64,000 bases of DNA from Micromonospora vinacea (GCF_015751785.1 NZ_JADOTY010000001.1:1-64000); one strand, 5' to 3'; counted from the stretch's first letter, positions 26,806-36,678 are shown. The notes: a model not told the origin generated them from the sequence alone. Numbers and translations are program-made.

Positions 26806-28199
26806 CGGGTCGGCTCCCCACCGGCGTCGGCGCGCAGGGCGTCGGCCACCTCCCAGGTGCGGTACCGGGAGCCCTTGACCAGGACGACATCACCCGGTCG
26901 TAGCTCGCTCCGCAGCACCTCGACGGCCGCCGCCTGATCGGTGAGCAGCACCGACTCTCCTCCCCAGTTTGCTACAGCTGTCGCGCCTTCGTGGATCGGC
27001 GCGGCCGGCTCACCCACCACGAGCAGCCGGTCGACACCCAGCTCGGCCGCGAGTTGGCCGACCTCGGCATGGCCGTCGTACTCGAACGGGCCCAGCTCGG
27101 CCATGTAACCAAGCACCGCGACGGTACGCCGCCCCTGACCCATGCTGGCCAGCGCCCGCACCGCAACCGCCATCGAGGCCGGGTTGGCGTTGTACGAGTC
27201 GTCGATCACTGTCACCCCGTCGGGGCGGTCGAAGACGTCCATCCGTCGGGTCGAGACCAGCCCCAACTCGCCGAGGGCCGTGGCCAGCTCCGCCAGCGGC
27301 ATGCCCAGCTCCCGGGCGACCGCCGCCGCGGCGAGCGTGTTCCCGACCTGGTGACGGCCGGCCAGCCGCAGCCGCACCGGCGTCCGACCCTCCGGGGTGA
27401 CCAGGGTGTACGACGGGTGCCCCCGCTCGTCCAGCGTGACGTCTTCGGCGCGCACGTCGGCGTCGGGCGCCTCGCCGTAACGGACCACCCGGGCCTGCGT
27501 GCGACTCGCCATCGCGTCCACCCGGTGGTCGTCGGCGTTCAGCACCGCCAGCCCGTCCGGCGGCAGCGCCTCCACCAACTCGCCCTTGGCCAGGGCGATG
27601 GCGTTCTGCGAGCCGAACTCCCCGATGTGCGAGGTGCCGACGTTGAGTACCACGGAGATCCGGGGCGGCACCAGCTCGCACAGGTACCGCACGTGCCCGA
27701 CCCCGCGCGCGCCCTTCTCCATCACCAGGTAGCGGGTGTCCGGATCAGCCCGCAGGGCGGTGTACGGGTGCCCCAGCTCGTTGTTGAACGAGCCGGGCGG
27801 CGCCACAGTGGCCCCGAGCCGGCTGGTGAGCTGACCGATCAGGTCCTTCGTGGTGGTCTTGCCGGACGAGCCGGTCACGCCGATCACGGTCAGCCCAGGC
27901 AGCCGGTCCACCGCCGCGCGGGCCAGTCGCCCCATCGCGGTCAGGGCGTCGTCGACAAGCACCATCGGCACCCCGGGCACCTCGCGGCTGCCGAGCACCG
28001 CCACCGCGCCGGCCTGGATCGCCGTCGCCGCGTAGTCGTGCCCGTCGACCTTCTCCCCCGGGAAGGCCACGAAGAGCGAACCGGGCCCCACCTTGCGCGA
28101 GTCGAACTCCACCGAACCGGTGACGGTGGAGTTCGGGTCGGCGGCCACCAGCCGCCCGTCGACCGCAGCGGCTACCTCGGCCAGGCTCAGCGTGATCAC
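26802..28199 (-). CDS. murF: UDP-MurNAc-tripeptide--D-alanyl-D-alanine ligase MurF
   Basis: A 465-residue Mur ligase that adds D-Ala-D-Ala. The N-terminal domain is [20 protein letters not shown] with [20 protein letters not shown]. The P-loop is [20 protein letters not shown], the metal segment is around [18 protein letters not shown], and the ligase C-terminal signature is [23 protein letters not shown] at 28199 overlaps the murE stop (GTGA). The long open frame upstream is a shadow of murE. The C-terminus overlaps the mraY start by four bases. Confidence 0.97.
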   Translation of the reverse strand: MITLSLAEVAAAVDGRLVAADPNSTVTGSVEFDSRKVGPGSLFVAFPGEKVDGHDYAATAIQAGAVAVLGSREVPGVPMVLVDDALTAMGRLARAAVDRLPGLTVIGVTGSSGKTTTKDLIGQLTSRLGATVAPPGSFNNELGHPYTALRADPDTRYLVMEKGARGVGHVRYLCELVPPRISVVLNVGTSHIGEFGSQNAIALAKGELVEALPPDGLAVLNADDHRVDAMASRTQARVVRYGEAPDADVRAEDVTLDERGHPSYTLVTPEGRTPVRLRLAGRHQVGNTLAAAAVARELGMPLAELATALGELGLVSTRRMDVFDRPDGVTVIDDSYNANPASMAVAVRALASMGQGRRTVAVLGYMAELGPFEYDGHAEVGQLAAELGVDRLLVVGEPAAPIHEGATAVANWGGESVLLTDQAAAVEVLRSELRPGDVVLVKGSRYRTWEVADALRADAGGEPTR

Positions 28200-29758
28200 C
28201 GCTGACCCGCCAGGTCCCCGAAGCGGGCCCGCAGCGCCTCGGCCAACTCGACGCTGTCGTCGAACGGAAGCACCTGCCCCGCCACCTCCTGGCCACGCTC
28301 GTGGCCCTTGCCGAGCAGCGCGATCACGTCGCCCGGCTCGGCCAGCCGCACCGCCTCGTCGATAGCGGCGCGACGGCCCGCCATCTCGATGATCCGAGCG
28401 CCCGTGCCGGCCCGGTACGCCCCGGCGAGCACCTCGGCGCGGATCTCCCCCGGGTCCTCGGTGCGCGGGTTGTCGTCGGTCACCAGCACCACGTCGGCTC
28501 CCTCCGCCGCGGCGGCGCCCATCACCGGCCGCTTGCCCCGGTCCCGGTCCCCACCGGCGCCGATCACACAGATCAGTCGGCCGGCGCTCAACTCGCGCAG
28601 CGCGGCCAGCGCGGCCACGATCGCGTCCGACTTGTGCGCGTAGTCGACCACCCCGCGCACCGGCGCGGCCACGTCGACAAGCTCCAGCCGACCCGGGACG
28701 CCACCGCAGGCGGCCACACCGGCCGCCGCGGTCACCGGGTCCACCCCGGCGCCGACCAGCGCGGCGATGGCCAGCAGCGCGTTGGCCACGTTGTGCCGGC
28801 CGGGCAGCGCGACACCGGCGGACACTGCCACGCCGTCCGGGCCGTGCGCGGTGAACCGCTGGGCGTACCCCTCGCCGCCCACACCGTCGGCCCACCAGGT
28901 CGCGCTCTGCTCGCCGGCCGCCGAGTAGGTGACAGTGGCCGGCTTGAGCAGCGGCTTCAACGCCGGGTCGTCGTGGTTGAGCACCTCGACCGCGCAGCGC
29001 CCGTCGAAGAGCTGGGCCTTCGCCGCGAAGTAGTCGTCGCTGTCGGCGTGGAAGTCCAGGTGGTCGGAGCCGAAGTTGGTGTAACCGCCGACGGCGAACC
29101 GCACACCGCCCACCCGGCCCATGGCCAGCGCGTGGCTGGACACCTCCATGACCACTGCGGTGACCCCACGCTCGCGGGCGGTGGCCAGCATGGCGTGCAG
29201 GTCGGTCGCCTCGGGGGTGGTGCGGACACTGTCGATCACCAGATCGCCGAGCCGGGTCTCCACGGTCCCGACCAGCCCGGTGGTGTGCCCGGCGGCCCGC
29301 AGCCCCGACTCGATCAGGTACGCGGTGGACGTCTTGCCCGCGGTGCCGGTCACCCCGATCACTGTGAGGTCGGCGGTGGGGTCGCCGTACACGGCCGAGG
29401 CCAGCTCGCCGAGCACGGCGCGCGGGTCGGGCACCACCAGGGCGGGCAGACCGGTCTGCGCCGCCAACGCGGCACCGGCCGGGTCGGTCAGCAGGGCCAC
29501 CGCACCGGCCTCGGCGGCGCCGGCGGCGAACTCCGCGCCGTGCCGACGGGCACCGGGCAGCGCCGCGTACAGGTCGCCGGAGCGAACCTCCTGGCTGGCG
29601 TGGGTGACCCCGGTGACGACCACCGCTGCGGCGTCCGCCGGAAGGTCGACGGCGAGCCGGACGGCGAGATCACCGAGCCGGACTCCGGTCACGGTACGTG
29701 GACGTGGATTGCCGGGCACGGCGTCAGACCCTACCCGGTCGTCCGGTTCCGGCCGCAC
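28196..29758 (-). CDS. murE: UDP-MurNAc-L-Ala-D-Glu--meso-diaminopimelate ligase MurE
   Basis: A 520-residue Mur ligase. The diaminopimelate-specific motif DNPR is visible in VLVTDDNPRTEDPGEIRAE, which indicates meso-DAP in position three of the stem peptide. The P-loop is VIGVTGTAGKTSTAYLIESG; Ala stands where TGTNGKT has Asn, a tolerated position. Other motifs are VMEVSSHALAMGRVGGVRF and NFGSDHLDFHADSDDYFAAKA. About 25 residues at the N-terminus are low-complexity, so the true start may be a little inside. It follows the PBP gene by 52 bases. Confidence 0.97.
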   Translation of the reverse strand: MRPEPDDRVGSDAVPGNPRPRTVTGVRLGDLAVRLAVDLPADAAAVVVTGVTHASQEVRSGDLYAALPGARRHGAEFAAGAAEAGAVALLTDPAGAALAAQTGLPALVVPDPRAVLGELASAVYGDPTADLTVIGVTGTAGKTSTAYLIESGLRAAGHTTGLVGTVETRLGDLVIDSVRTTPEATDLHAMLATARERGVTAVVMEVSSHALAMGRVGGVRFAVGGYTNFGSDHLDFHADSDDYFAAKAQLFDGRCAVEVLNHDDPALKPLLKPATVTYSAAGEQSATWWADGVGGEGYAQRFTAHGPDGVAVSAGVALPGRHNVANALLAIAALVGAGVDPVTAAAGVAACGGVPGRLELVDVAAPVRGVVDYAHKSDAIVAALAALRELSAGRLICVIGAGGDRDRGKRPVMGAAAAEGADVVLVTDDNPRTEDPGEIRAEVLAGAYRAGTGARIIEMAGRRAAIDEAVRLAEPGDVIALLGKGHERGQEVAGQVLPFDDSVELAEALRARFGDLAGQR

Positions 29759-29810
29759 AGCCGCCCCGGTGGTTCGTCGGCACTCACCGATGATGTCCCG
29801 CCATCGCTGC

Positions 29811-32018
29811 TCAGCGCGGATAGACCACGAACTTGGGCGCGGATCCGCCGGTGGACGGCGGCACCCGGTAGTGACGCAGAGTGAACTGCATCATGTCGCG
29901 GAACGCCGGATTGGCGATCGCCGCGCCCCCACCGTTGGGCGCGTAGACGAAGACGGCGATCACGTATCGGGGGTTCTCGGCGGGGGCCATTCCGATGAAC
30001 GAGGAGACCTCACCGGGCTGCTTCTTGCCGTTCACCAGCCGCCACCCGGTGCCGGTCTTGCCGGCGACCCGGTAACCGGGGACCGCGGCCGTCAGGCCGG
30101 TGGCGTGGTCGACTGTGGTGACCGCCTCCAGCATGGTGCGCAGGGCCGCGGCGTTCTGCGGGCTGAGCACCGACCGGGTCGCCGGTGCCGGCACGGGGGT
30201 GCGCTTTCCGTCCGGGCCGATCAGCTCCTTGACCAGGTGCGGCTGCACGTACGTGCCGTTGTTGGCGATGGCGGCGTACGCGGCGGCCATCTGCAACGGG
30301 GTGGCGTCGACGCTGTGCCCGATGGGCACCGACCCGCGCGACGACCCGCTCCACTCGTCGGCCGGCAGCAGTCGCCCGCTGGCCTCCCCGGGCATCCCCT
30401 CGCCGGTGGGCTTACCCAGCCCGAACCGCTTCTGGTAGTCGATCAGCCGGTCCCGGCCGAGCCGCTCGGCGATGGTGATGGTGCCGACGTTCGACGAGTA
30501 GGCGAGCATCCCCGGCACGCTCATCCGCTTGCCGTCGGCCGGGTGCGTGTCGGAGAACCAGGTGTCGCCCATCTTGATGCTGTTGGCGATGGGCAGCGTG
30601 GTGTCCGGGGTGATCACCCCTTCCTGCAACGCCGCGCCGTAGGTGATCGCCTTGTGCACCGAGCCCGGGTCGACCACGAAGCTGGTCGCGGCGTCCTCCC
30701 GGGCGACCGGGTCGCTGGGCGTCGGCTTCGCCGCGTTGTAGGTGGGGTTGCTGGCCTGCGCCAGCACCGCGCCGGAGGGAATCTCGATGATCACGGCAGC
30801 GCCGGTGCCACCCGGCGCCTGGGCCATGCCCGCGCTGAGGATCTGCTGCGTGCGGAACTGCAGGTCGCCGTTGATGGTGAGGGCGAGCGAGCTGCCCGGC
30901 TTCGCGAGCGTGGTCCGGCTGTAGCCGCCGGGGATCGGCGCGGCGAGGTCACCGAGGCCGGCCTCGTACACCCGCTTGCCGTCCTGACCGGCGAGCACGT
31001 CGTCGTAGCGGGCCTCCAGCCCCTCCAACCCGACCATGTCCTGGCTGGTGAAACCGATCAGGTTGGCCGCCAGGTCACCGCCGGGCACCTCACGGCGCTC
31101 GTCGCGGTGCACCCCGATGCCGGGCAGCTCCAGCGCCTGCACCCGCTTGGCGGTCGGGATCTCCACTCCCCGGGCCAGGTAGGAGAACGTGGACTCGATC
31201 CCGTTCTCCAGCTTGCGCGGCTTCATCAGCTCCATGAGCTTCGACACCGGGATGCCGAGCAGCGGGGAGAGCGCCTTCGCGGCGCCCGCCCGGTCCTTGA
31301 CCTCGGTCGGGTCGGCGTACACGTACCGCGCCTCGACGCTGCGGGCCAAAGGCGCGCCGGTGCTGTCGTAGATCGCGCCGCGCGGCGCCGGCAGCTCGAC
31401 AGTGCGGGTGCGGTCGGTGACGCCGCCCCCGGCGTACGCCGGTGCGTCGACTGCCTGGAGGAAGATCAGCCGGATCCCGATGACGGCGAACAGGGTCAGC
31501 GCGAGCACGGTGCCCAGCCGCAGCCGTAGCCGCGAGTCGGCCAGCTTCGGTGGGCGTCGTGGCTTGCGGATCGGCCGCCGGGCCGCCGGTCGGTCGGCAC
31601 GACGCGGCGCGCGGGGCGTTGTCCGGCGACGCGGCGGCGGCTCGTCCCCACCCGGGCCACGGGGGGTACGCGGCGCGACGGTGCGCACCACCCCACCGCG
31701 TCCGGCGGCCGGAGCGTCGCGCCGGCCGGCCCGGGCGGCGGCCCGGCCCCCGTCGAGCACCTGCAACGCCGGCCGGAACGGGTCACCGGACCGGGTGCTG
31801 CGCGGCGTACGCCGCTGCTCGGCACCCTGGCCGCGCGTCGGCGTGGCGCGCTCCTCGCGGACCGTCCGACCCCTCGGGGTGTACGCCCGGGCGCCGGAGA
31901 TGCCCCCGATGCCCGGCTCGCCGGTGCGTGGCTCGCCGTCACCGGACCGGGCGTCACGTGCAGAACCGCGCCGGGACCCCGTAGGGTCCCGGCGCGGCTC
32001 GTCCGACCTTGGTGGCAC
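29811..32018 (-). CDS. ftsI: Peptidoglycan D,D-transpeptidase (FtsI/PBP3-like, class B PBP)
   Basis: A 735-residue class B penicillin-binding protein. The first ~160 residues are a very basic, Pro/Gly-rich cytosolic tail. One membrane helix follows at about 168-188, then a pedestal domain from ELPAPRGAIYD and the transpeptidase domain. The active-site set is complete: Ser453 and Lys456 in VVDPGSVHKAITY, SxN at 508-510 in LAYSSNVGT, and KTG at 654-656 in VAGKTGTGW. It crosslinks septal peptidoglycan with FtsW. The long tail may be over-extended at the start codon; an internal start cannot be excluded. It is three bases from the ftsL-like gene. Confidence 0.95.
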   Translation of the reverse strand: MPPRSDEPRRDPTGSRRGSARDARSGDGEPRTGEPGIGGISGARAYTPRGRTVREERATPTRGQGAEQRRTPRSTRSGDPFRPALQVLDGGRAAARAGRRDAPAAGRGGVVRTVAPRTPRGPGGDEPPPRRRTTPRAPRRADRPAARRPIRKPRRPPKLADSRLRLRLGTVLALTLFAVIGIRLIFLQAVDAPAYAGGGVTDRTRTVELPAPRGAIYDSTGAPLARSVEARYVYADPTEVKDRAGAAKALSPLLGIPVSKLMELMKPRKLENGIESTFSYLARGVEIPTAKRVQALELPGIGVHRDERREVPGGDLAANLIGFTSQDMVGLEGLEARYDDVLAGQDGKRVYEAGLGDLAAPIPGGYSRTTLAKPGSSLALTINGDLQFRTQQILSAGMAQAPGGTGAAVIIEIPSGAVLAQASNPTYNAAKPTPSDPVAREDAATSFVVDPGSVHKAITYGAALQEGVITPDTTLPIANSIKMGDTWFSDTHPADGKRMSVPGMLAYSSNVGTITIAERLGRDRLIDYQKRFGLGKPTGEGMPGEASGRLLPADEWSGSSRGSVPIGHSVDATPLQMAAAYAAIANNGTYVQPHLVKELIGPDGKRTPVPAPATRSVLSPQNAAALRTMLEAVTTVDHATGLTAAVPGYRVAGKTGTGWRLVNGKKQPGEVSSFIGMAPAENPRYVIAVFVYAPNGGGAAIANPAFRDMMQFTLRHYRVPPSTGGSAPKFVVYPR

Positions 32019-32021
32019 CGG

Positions 32022-32627
32022 TCAGCCTCCCGCACCCTGGCTGGTCACCGACGGCTGGCCGGTCGCCGGCTGCGGCACACCGATGGTCTTGCCGTCCGGC
32101 AGCCGGATGTAGCCCGGCTCGCCCGCGTCGACCAGACCCAGCCGCCGTGCCTCGGCGGTCAGGTTGCCGGGCGCCTGGAACTCGGCGATCTGCTTGTCCA
32201 GTTGCTGCTTCTCCAGGTCCAGTCGAGCCTGCTGCTGCTGCAACCGCTCGAGCCGGAACGCGTTCTCGTTGATCTTCGTGTTGACCGCCAGGATGCCGAG
32301 CACCCCACCGACCACCAGCACCACGATCAGCGCCGCGAACGGCGCACGCGGCACCGAGATCGGCGGTGGCGGCGCCACCCGCAGCCGCGGCGGGCGGGCG
32401 CTGGTGGCAGTGGCGGCCTTCTCGACCGGCCGCAGCGCGGCGGTGCCCTGGGTCGGGAACTCGCGCGCCCCCCGGGCGCGAGTCTCCCCCTGCCGGTTCA
32501 CTCGATCGATGCGTGGCGTACCGTTTCCGAGGCGCGGAGCCCGCTCCGCCGCGGTCCGGCCCCCCGACCGCGGTGCGCGCTGCCCGCCGCCGGTGACGTC
32601 CCGGCGGTCGCGCTTGTCAATGCTCAT
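32022..32627 (-). CDS. FtsL-like septum protein
   Basis: A 201-residue bitopic protein at the ftsL place in the cluster. A charged N-terminal tail (~105 residues) leads to one membrane helix near 108-130 (FAALIVVLVVGGVLGILAV). A coiled-coil of about 40 residues follows (NAFRLERLQQQQARLDLEKQ and onward) and an end that includes LGLVDAGEPGYIRLPDGK. This layout matches FtsL/DivIC proteins. ATG at 32627 is chosen for its GGGGAGGG ribosome site; the frame runs further but without such a site. It should bind FtsQ and stabilise the division complex. Confidence 0.85.
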   Translation of the reverse strand: MSIDKRDRRDVTGGGQRAPRSGGRTAAERAPRLGNGTPRIDRVNRQGETRARGAREFPTQGTAALRPVEKAATATSARPPRLRVAPPPPISVPRAPFAALIVVLVVGGVLGILAVNTKINENAFRLERLQQQQARLDLEKQQLDKQIAEFQAPGNLTAEARRLGLVDAGEPGYIRLPDGKTIGVPQPATGQPSVTSQGAGG

Positions 32628-32687
32628 GTCCCTCCCCCTCAACATCCGTCCCTCTAGCCGTCCCCGGTGCCCCTGACCCCCCACGGA

Positions 32688-33728
32688 TCAGGCGGACCCG
32701 GTGCCCGGTTGGTGCATTCCCTTCACCCGTCGGCGAGACCGTTCGCGGTCGGTCCGCCCCTGCTCTGTCGCGTTCGGGTCGAGTCGCTCCGCGGCCCGCA
32801 GCCGCACCGAGGCGGCGCGCGGGTTCGCGGCGACCTCCGCCTCCCCGGGCAGTTCGGCGCCCCGGCTGAGCAGCCGGAACGTCGGACCGGACCCGGGAAG
32901 TTCGACCGGGAGGTCGATCGGGCCCTTACTGCGGACCCGATCCGTGAGAGCCGCCTTGGTGAGCCTGTCCTCCAGCGAGTGGTAGGACAGGACCACCATG
33001 CGGCCCCCCACTGTCAGTGCGTCTAGTGCGGATGGCAACGCTGTCTCCAGCGCTGCCAGCTCTCTGTTTACCTCGATCCGTAAAGCCTGAAACGTTCTCT
33101 TTGCCGGGTGCCCACCCGTTCGTCGGGCTGGTGCCGGAATGGAGTCCCGTACCAGCTCCGCCAGGAGCGCGGACGAGGTGATCCGGGCCCGTTCCCGCTG
33201 CCGGATGATCGCCGAGGCGATCCGACCGGCGAACTTCTCCTCGCCGTACACCCGCAGCACCCGGGCCAGGTCCGGATGCGCGTACGTGTTGACCACCTCT
33301 TCGGCGGTCACCCCCCGGGTCTGGTCCATCCGCATGTCCAGCGGAGCGTCCTGGGCGTACGCGAACCCGCGGTCGGGCGCGTCCAGCTGCAACGACGAGA
33401 CACCCAGGTCGAACAGGATGCCGTCGATGGCCGGATAGCCCAGCCGGTCCAGCACGTCCGGCAACTCGTCGTAGACGGCGTGCTCCAGGTGCACCCGGTC
33501 GGCGAACCGGGCCAGTCGGACCCGCGCGTGGGCGAGCGCCTCGGTGTCCCGGTCGAGCCCGATCAGGACCGTTTCCGGATGCGCCTCGAGCACCGCCTCC
33601 GCGTGCCCGGCCAGGCCGAGCGTCGCGTCGACGTAGACCGTCCGGCCGCCTCGACCCAGCGCGGGGGCCAGCAGCTCGAGACACCGCTCGAGCAGCACCG
33701 GCACGTGCGTGCCGCGCAACTCCCCCAT
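32688..33728 (-). CDS. rsmH: 16S rRNA (cytosine1402-N4)-methyltransferase RsmH
   Basis: A 346-residue class I methyltransferase. It begins [19 protein letters not shown], with the SAM motif [20 protein letters not shown], then [14 protein letters not shown]. Further motifs are [20 protein letters not shown] and the helical insert up to [15 protein letters not shown]. The family methylates C1402 in the ribosome decoding site. ATG at 33728 has a GGGGG site just before it. The open frame upstream is not family-like. It is separated by about 60 bases from the ftsL-like gene. Confidence 0.96.
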   Translation of the reverse strand: MGELRGTHVPVLLERCLELLAPALGRGGRTVYVDATLGLAGHAEAVLEAHPETVLIGLDRDTEALAHARVRLARFADRVHLEHAVYDELPDVLDRLGYPAIDGILFDLGVSSLQLDAPDRGFAYAQDAPLDMRMDQTRGVTAEEVVNTYAHPDLARVLRVYGEEKFAGRIASAIIRQRERARITSSALLAELVRDSIPAPARRTGGHPAKRTFQALRIEVNRELAALETALPSALDALTVGGRMVVLSYHSLEDRLTKAALTDRVRSKGPIDLPVELPGSGPTFRLLSRGAELPGEAEVAANPRAASVRLRAAERLDPNATEQGRTDRERSRRRVKGMHQPGTGSA

Positions 33729-33934
33729 GATGACCCCCACTGGTTGAAACGTCCGTTCTCCTCGTGCGCCTGTCGTCGGACGGCGCTGCCGTCGTACCGC
33801 CAGATCCCCATCCGCTCCCGCCTGACACCGGACCGTCGCCCAATGACTGGATCGTGCGCCTGGCACCGGGGAAGTGATGCCAGGAACTCGAAAGCGGCTG
33901 GAGATCTCGCAGTACGTCGGGCGCCGTTACCGCC
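33729..33934 (-). promoter_or_regulatory. mraZ-rsmH gap with a small inverted repeat
   Basis: A 206-base gap. It carries a 7-bp inverted repeat, CCTGGCA (33859-33865) and TGCCAGG (33878-33884), with a 12-base loop. This could be a processing or attenuation hairpin between mraZ and the rest of the cluster. There is no T-run, so a strong intrinsic terminator is unlikely. No small gene was found here. Confidence 0.35.
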
Positions 33935-34366
33935 CTACAGACCGCCGGGCAGCACCCCCTCCTCGATGTCGGCGAAGTCGTCTTCGCTCTCGGCGAGGTA
34001 GGTCTCCCAGGCGACCTTGTCCCAGATCTCCACCCGCGTGCTCGCGCCGATCACCACCAGCTCGCGGTCCAGCGCGGCATAGGCCCGCAGGTGGGCCGGA
34101 ATGGTCACCCGACCCTGCTTGTCCGGAACCTCGTCGTGCGCGCTGGCGAAGAAGACCCGGCTGTAGGCCCGGGCCGCCTTGTGGGTCATCGGCTGTGCGC
34201 GCAACTGCTCCGCGATCCGCTGGAACTCAGGGGTCGGGAAGACGTAGAGGCAGCGCTCCTGCCCTTTGGTGACCACGACACCCCCCGCCAGCTCATCCCG
34301 GAACTTGGCCGGAAGGATCAACCGGCCCTTTTCGTCCAGGCGCGGAGTGTGGGTGCCGAGAAACAT
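33935..34366 (-). CDS. mraZ: Transcriptional regulator MraZ
   Basis: A 143-residue protein with two SpoVT-AbrB-like DNA-binding repeats. The first is [21 protein letters not shown] and the second is [20 protein letters not shown], each with the family GRxxxP pattern. MraZ forms rings that bind spaced GTGG-type repeats and represses its own cluster (known in E. coli, mycobacteria and corynebacteria). ATG at 34366 gives the conserved start. It is the first gene of the division and wall cluster. Confidence 0.97.
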   Translation of the reverse strand: MFLGTHTPRLDEKGRLILPAKFRDELAGGVVVTKGQERCLYVFPTPEFQRIAEQLRAQPMTHKAARAYSRVFFASAHDEVPDKQGRVTIPAHLRAYAALDRELVVIGASTRVEIWDKVAWETYLAESEDDFADIEEGVLPGGL

Positions 34367-34451
34367 CGGCCCAACCCCCTCGCCCCTGAGCGGCGTTCGC
34401 GGCGCCGCTGACCCCCCGGGCCGGTGAGCCCTCCCGGCCTCACCATTGGTC

Positions 34452-34476
34452 CCCACTCTACTCCACTTCCCTCCAC
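34452..34476 (-). promoter_or_regulatory. MraZ operator (three GTGG repeats) overlapping the mraZ promoter
   Basis: On the minus strand three direct repeats occur at exactly ten-base steps: GTGGA (34476-34472), GTGGA (34466-34462) and GTGGG (34456-34452). One-turn spacing of GTGG/TGGG-type boxes is the known MraZ target. A possible -10, TAGAGT (34460-34455), overlaps the last box, and a weak -35, TTGCGG, lies 16 bases before it. MraZ bound here would block RNA polymerase (inference). Confidence 0.75.
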
Positions 34477-34538
34477 CCGCAACCAAATTCGCCCGCGTGG
34501 CGCGCCTGACCCGACGGCAAAACCGCACGTCACAAGGG

Positions 34539-34553
34539 GTGGAGCGCAGTGGA
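34539..34553 (+). promoter_or_regulatory. Second pair of GTGGA repeats, facing murT
   Basis: On the plus strand GTGGA occurs at 34539-34543 and again at 34549-34553, ten bases apart, the same box and step as the mraZ operator but pointing toward murT. They lie about 155 bases before the murT start, far for direct repression of the nearest -10. They may be an auxiliary MraZ site or a chance pair. Confidence 0.45.
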
Positions 34554-34693
34554 GGGCTTCGGCAGCCCCTCGGCGTGGTCCGCTTTCCGACATAGATCGA
34601 CTCCGTCCGGGGGACGCCGACCCGGCCGCCCGCGCCACCACCACGGCCGAACGGTTCACCGTCGGCGGCGATCTGGTGGGGCCAGCGGTCCGG

Positions 34694-34699
34694 TAACCT
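34694..34699 (+). promoter_or_regulatory. murT -10 box (leaderless start)
   Basis: TAACCT lies seven bases before the murT GTG, so the mRNA should begin at or beside the start codon. No strong -35 is seen 17 to 18 bases upstream (ATCTGG is the best). There is no ribosome site before the GTG, which fits leaderless translation. Confidence 0.5.
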
Positions 34700-34706
34700 C
34701 GCTCGC

Positions 34707-35969
34707 GTGACGGACGCGAAAATGCCCCTACGGGCCAAGGTGGCCAGCTCCGTGTCACGGACAGCCGCGGCGCTCTCCCGGGCGGCCGGCCGTGGCGACG
34801 GTTCGGTGATCGGCGGGTGGATCGGCCTGAAGATCGACCCGGACCTGCTGGCCCACCTGTCGGCCGGGCGCGCGATCGCGCTCGTCTCCGGCACCAACGG
34901 CAAGACCACCACCACCCGGTTGACCTCCGCCGCGGTCGGCGTGCTCGGCCGGGTCGCCACCAACTCCTTCGGCGCCAACATGCCCAGCGGGCACACCTCG
35001 GCGCTGGCCAAGGCCGGCAGCACGCCGTACGCGGTGCTGGAGGTCGACGAGCACTACCTGGCCCAGGTGCTGGAGGCGACCGAGCCGCACGTGGTCGCGC
35101 TGCTGAACCTCTCCCGCGACCAGCTCGACCGCGCCAAGGAGGTCGCCATGATGGCGCAGCTCTGGCGCGCCGCGCTGGTCCGGCACACCGACGTACGGGT
35201 GGTCGCCAACGCCGACGACCCACTGGTGGTGTGGGCCGCCACCCCGCCGGGCGACCCCGCCCGTGGCATCAACCCGCCGCACGTGACGTGGTTCAGTGCG
35301 GGCCAGCGCTGGCACGACGACTCCTGGGTCTGCCCGGAGTGCGGCTCCACGATCCAACGCTCCGGCGAGCAGTGGTGGTGCACGGGCTGCCCGCTGCGCC
35401 GGCCGGAGCCGCACTGGGTCGTCGAGGACGAGGGCGTGCTCGACCCCACCGGCGCCTGGCACAAGGTCTCCCTCCAGCTGCCCGGCAAGGTCAACCTCGG
35501 CAACGCGGCGACCGCGCTGGCGGTGGCCGCCGAGTTCGGCGTCCGCCCGGTCGACGCGGTGTCCCGCCTCGGCATCGTCACCTCGGTGGCCGGCCGCTAC
35601 GCGCAGGTCGACAAGGACGGCCGCAACATCCGGCTGCTGCTGGCCAAGAACCCGGCCAGTTGGCTTGAGGCGTTCGACATGGCCGACGACGCGCCGACCC
35701 TGCTCTCCATCAACGCGCGCGACCCCGACGGCCTGGACACCTCCTGGCTCTACGACGTCGACTTCGCCCCGCTCCGTGGCCGCCAGGTGTTGATCACCGG
35801 CGACCGGGCATACGACCTGGCGGTCCGGCTGGACGTCAACGACGTGCCGTTCCAGCACGTCCGCACGTTCGACGACGCGCTCCGGTCGGTCCCGCCCGGG
35901 CGGCTGGAGGTCATCGCGAACTACACCGCGTTCCAGGACATCCGAGCGGAGTTGGACCGTGTCATCTGA
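34707..35969 (+). CDS. murT: Lipid II isoglutaminyl synthase, MurT subunit
   Basis: A 420-residue Mur-ligase-like protein that with GatD amidates the D-Glu of lipid II. The P-loop is [20 protein letters not shown], followed by [15 protein letters not shown] and [13 protein letters not shown] zinc ribbon with two CxxC pairs is inserted ([11 protein letters not shown] and [10 protein letters not shown]), a mark of MurT. The C-terminal DUF1727 part includes [12 protein letters not shown]. The start is GTG with a -10 seven bases before it. It overlaps gatD by 11 bases, as expected for a two-subunit enzyme. Confidence 0.95.
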   Translation: MTDAKMPLRAKVASSVSRTAAALSRAAGRGDGSVIGGWIGLKIDPDLLAHLSAGRAIALVSGTNGKTTTTRLTSAAVGVLGRVATNSFGANMPSGHTSALAKAGSTPYAVLEVDEHYLAQVLEATEPHVVALLNLSRDQLDRAKEVAMMAQLWRAALVRHTDVRVVANADDPLVVWAATPPGDPARGINPPHVTWFSAGQRWHDDSWVCPECGSTIQRSGEQWWCTGCPLRRPEPHWVVEDEGVLDPTGAWHKVSLQLPGKVNLGNAATALAVAAEFGVRPVDAVSRLGIVTSVAGRYAQVDKDGRNIRLLLAKNPASWLEAFDMADDAPTLLSINARDPDGLDTSWLYDVDFAPLRGRQVLITGDRAYDLAVRLDVNDVPFQHVRTFDDALRSVPPGRLEVIANYTAFQDIRAELDRVI

Positions 35970-36678
35970 GAGCCTGCGCATCGTCTGGATCTACCCCGAC
36001 CTGCTCTCCACCTACGGAGACCGGGGCAACGCCCTGATCCTCGCCCGTCGGGCCCGTCAGCGCGGGATGCCGGTCGAGGTGCTGGAGGTCCGCTCCGACG
36101 AGCGGCTGCCCGCGACCGCCGACATCTACCTGGTCGGCGGCGGCGAGGACGGGCCGCAGGCGCTCGGCGCCCAGCGGCTGCTCGCCGACGGCGGCCTGCA
36201 CCGCGCGGTCGCCCAGGGCTCGGTCGTGTTCGGCGTCTGCGCCGGCTACCAACTCCTCGGCACCTCGTTCTTCGCCAAGGGTGTGCAGTGCCGCGGGCTG
36301 GAGCTGCTCGACCTGAAGTCCGACCGGGGCGAGAGCCGGGCCGTGGGCGAGCTGGCCGGGGAGATCGACCCTCGGCTGGGCCTGCCCCCGCTGACCGGTT
36401 TCGAGAACCACGGCGGCCGCACCCACCTCGGTCCGGAGGTCTCCCCGCTGGCCCGGGTCACCGCCGGGGTGGGCAACGACGGCGCCACCGAGGGCGCGTG
36501 GCGCGGCAAGCTGCTGGGCACCTACTCGCACGGGCCGGCGCTGGCTCGCAACCCGGCCCTGGCCGACCTGCTGCTGCGCTGGGCCACCGGGGCACACCAG
36601 CTCCCGCCGTTGGACGACACCTGGTCGGACCGGCTCCGCAACGAGCGCCGCTCCGCGGTGGCCGCCGCCCGGACATGA
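35959..36678 (+). CDS. gatD: Lipid II isoglutaminyl synthase, glutamine amidotransferase GatD
   Basis: A 239-residue class I amidotransferase-like (CobB/GatD-like) subunit that supplies ammonia to MurT. The N-terminus is IVWIYPDLLSTYGDRGNALI. The nucleophile loop is SVVFGVCAGYQLLGTSFFA and the histidine motif is in GTYSHGPALARNPALAD; TGFENHGGRTHLG is also a GatD phrase. The GTG start lies inside the murT end, so translation is coupled. The TGA overlaps the next gene ATG. Confidence 0.95.
   Translation: MSSESLRIVWIYPDLLSTYGDRGNALILARRARQRGMPVEVLEVRSDERLPATADIYLVGGGEDGPQALGAQRLLADGGLHRAVAQGSVVFGVCAGYQLLGTSFFAKGVQCRGLELLDLKSDRGESRAVGELAGEIDPRLGLPPLTGFENHGGRTHLGPEVSPLARVTAGVGNDGATEGAWRGKLLGTYSHGPALARNPALADLLLRWATGAHQLPPLDDTWSDRLRNERRSAVAAART

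Larger units (their letters stand above)
34367..34706. promoter_or_regulatory. Divergent mraZ / murT control region
   Basis: This 340-base gap carries the control signals for both clusters and no gene that I can support. Contents by position: the mraZ leader, three GTGG repeats of the mraZ operator (34452-34476) with a -10 inside, two further GTGGA repeats on the other strand (34539-34553), and the murT -10 (34694-34699). Confidence 0.7.

Noticed and set aside
28200..28895. A longer murF start giving a 697-residue protein
   Set aside because: The extension is an out-of-frame reading of murE and has no Mur ligase similarity; GTG at 28199 gives the normal N-terminus.
29121..31529. An 802-codon plus-strand open frame
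   Set aside because: It is antisense to murE and the PBP gene and shows no domain.
34367..35023. A longer mraZ start giving a 362-residue protein
   Set aside because: The extension crosses the operator and the divergent murT gene; MraZ is normally about 143 residues.
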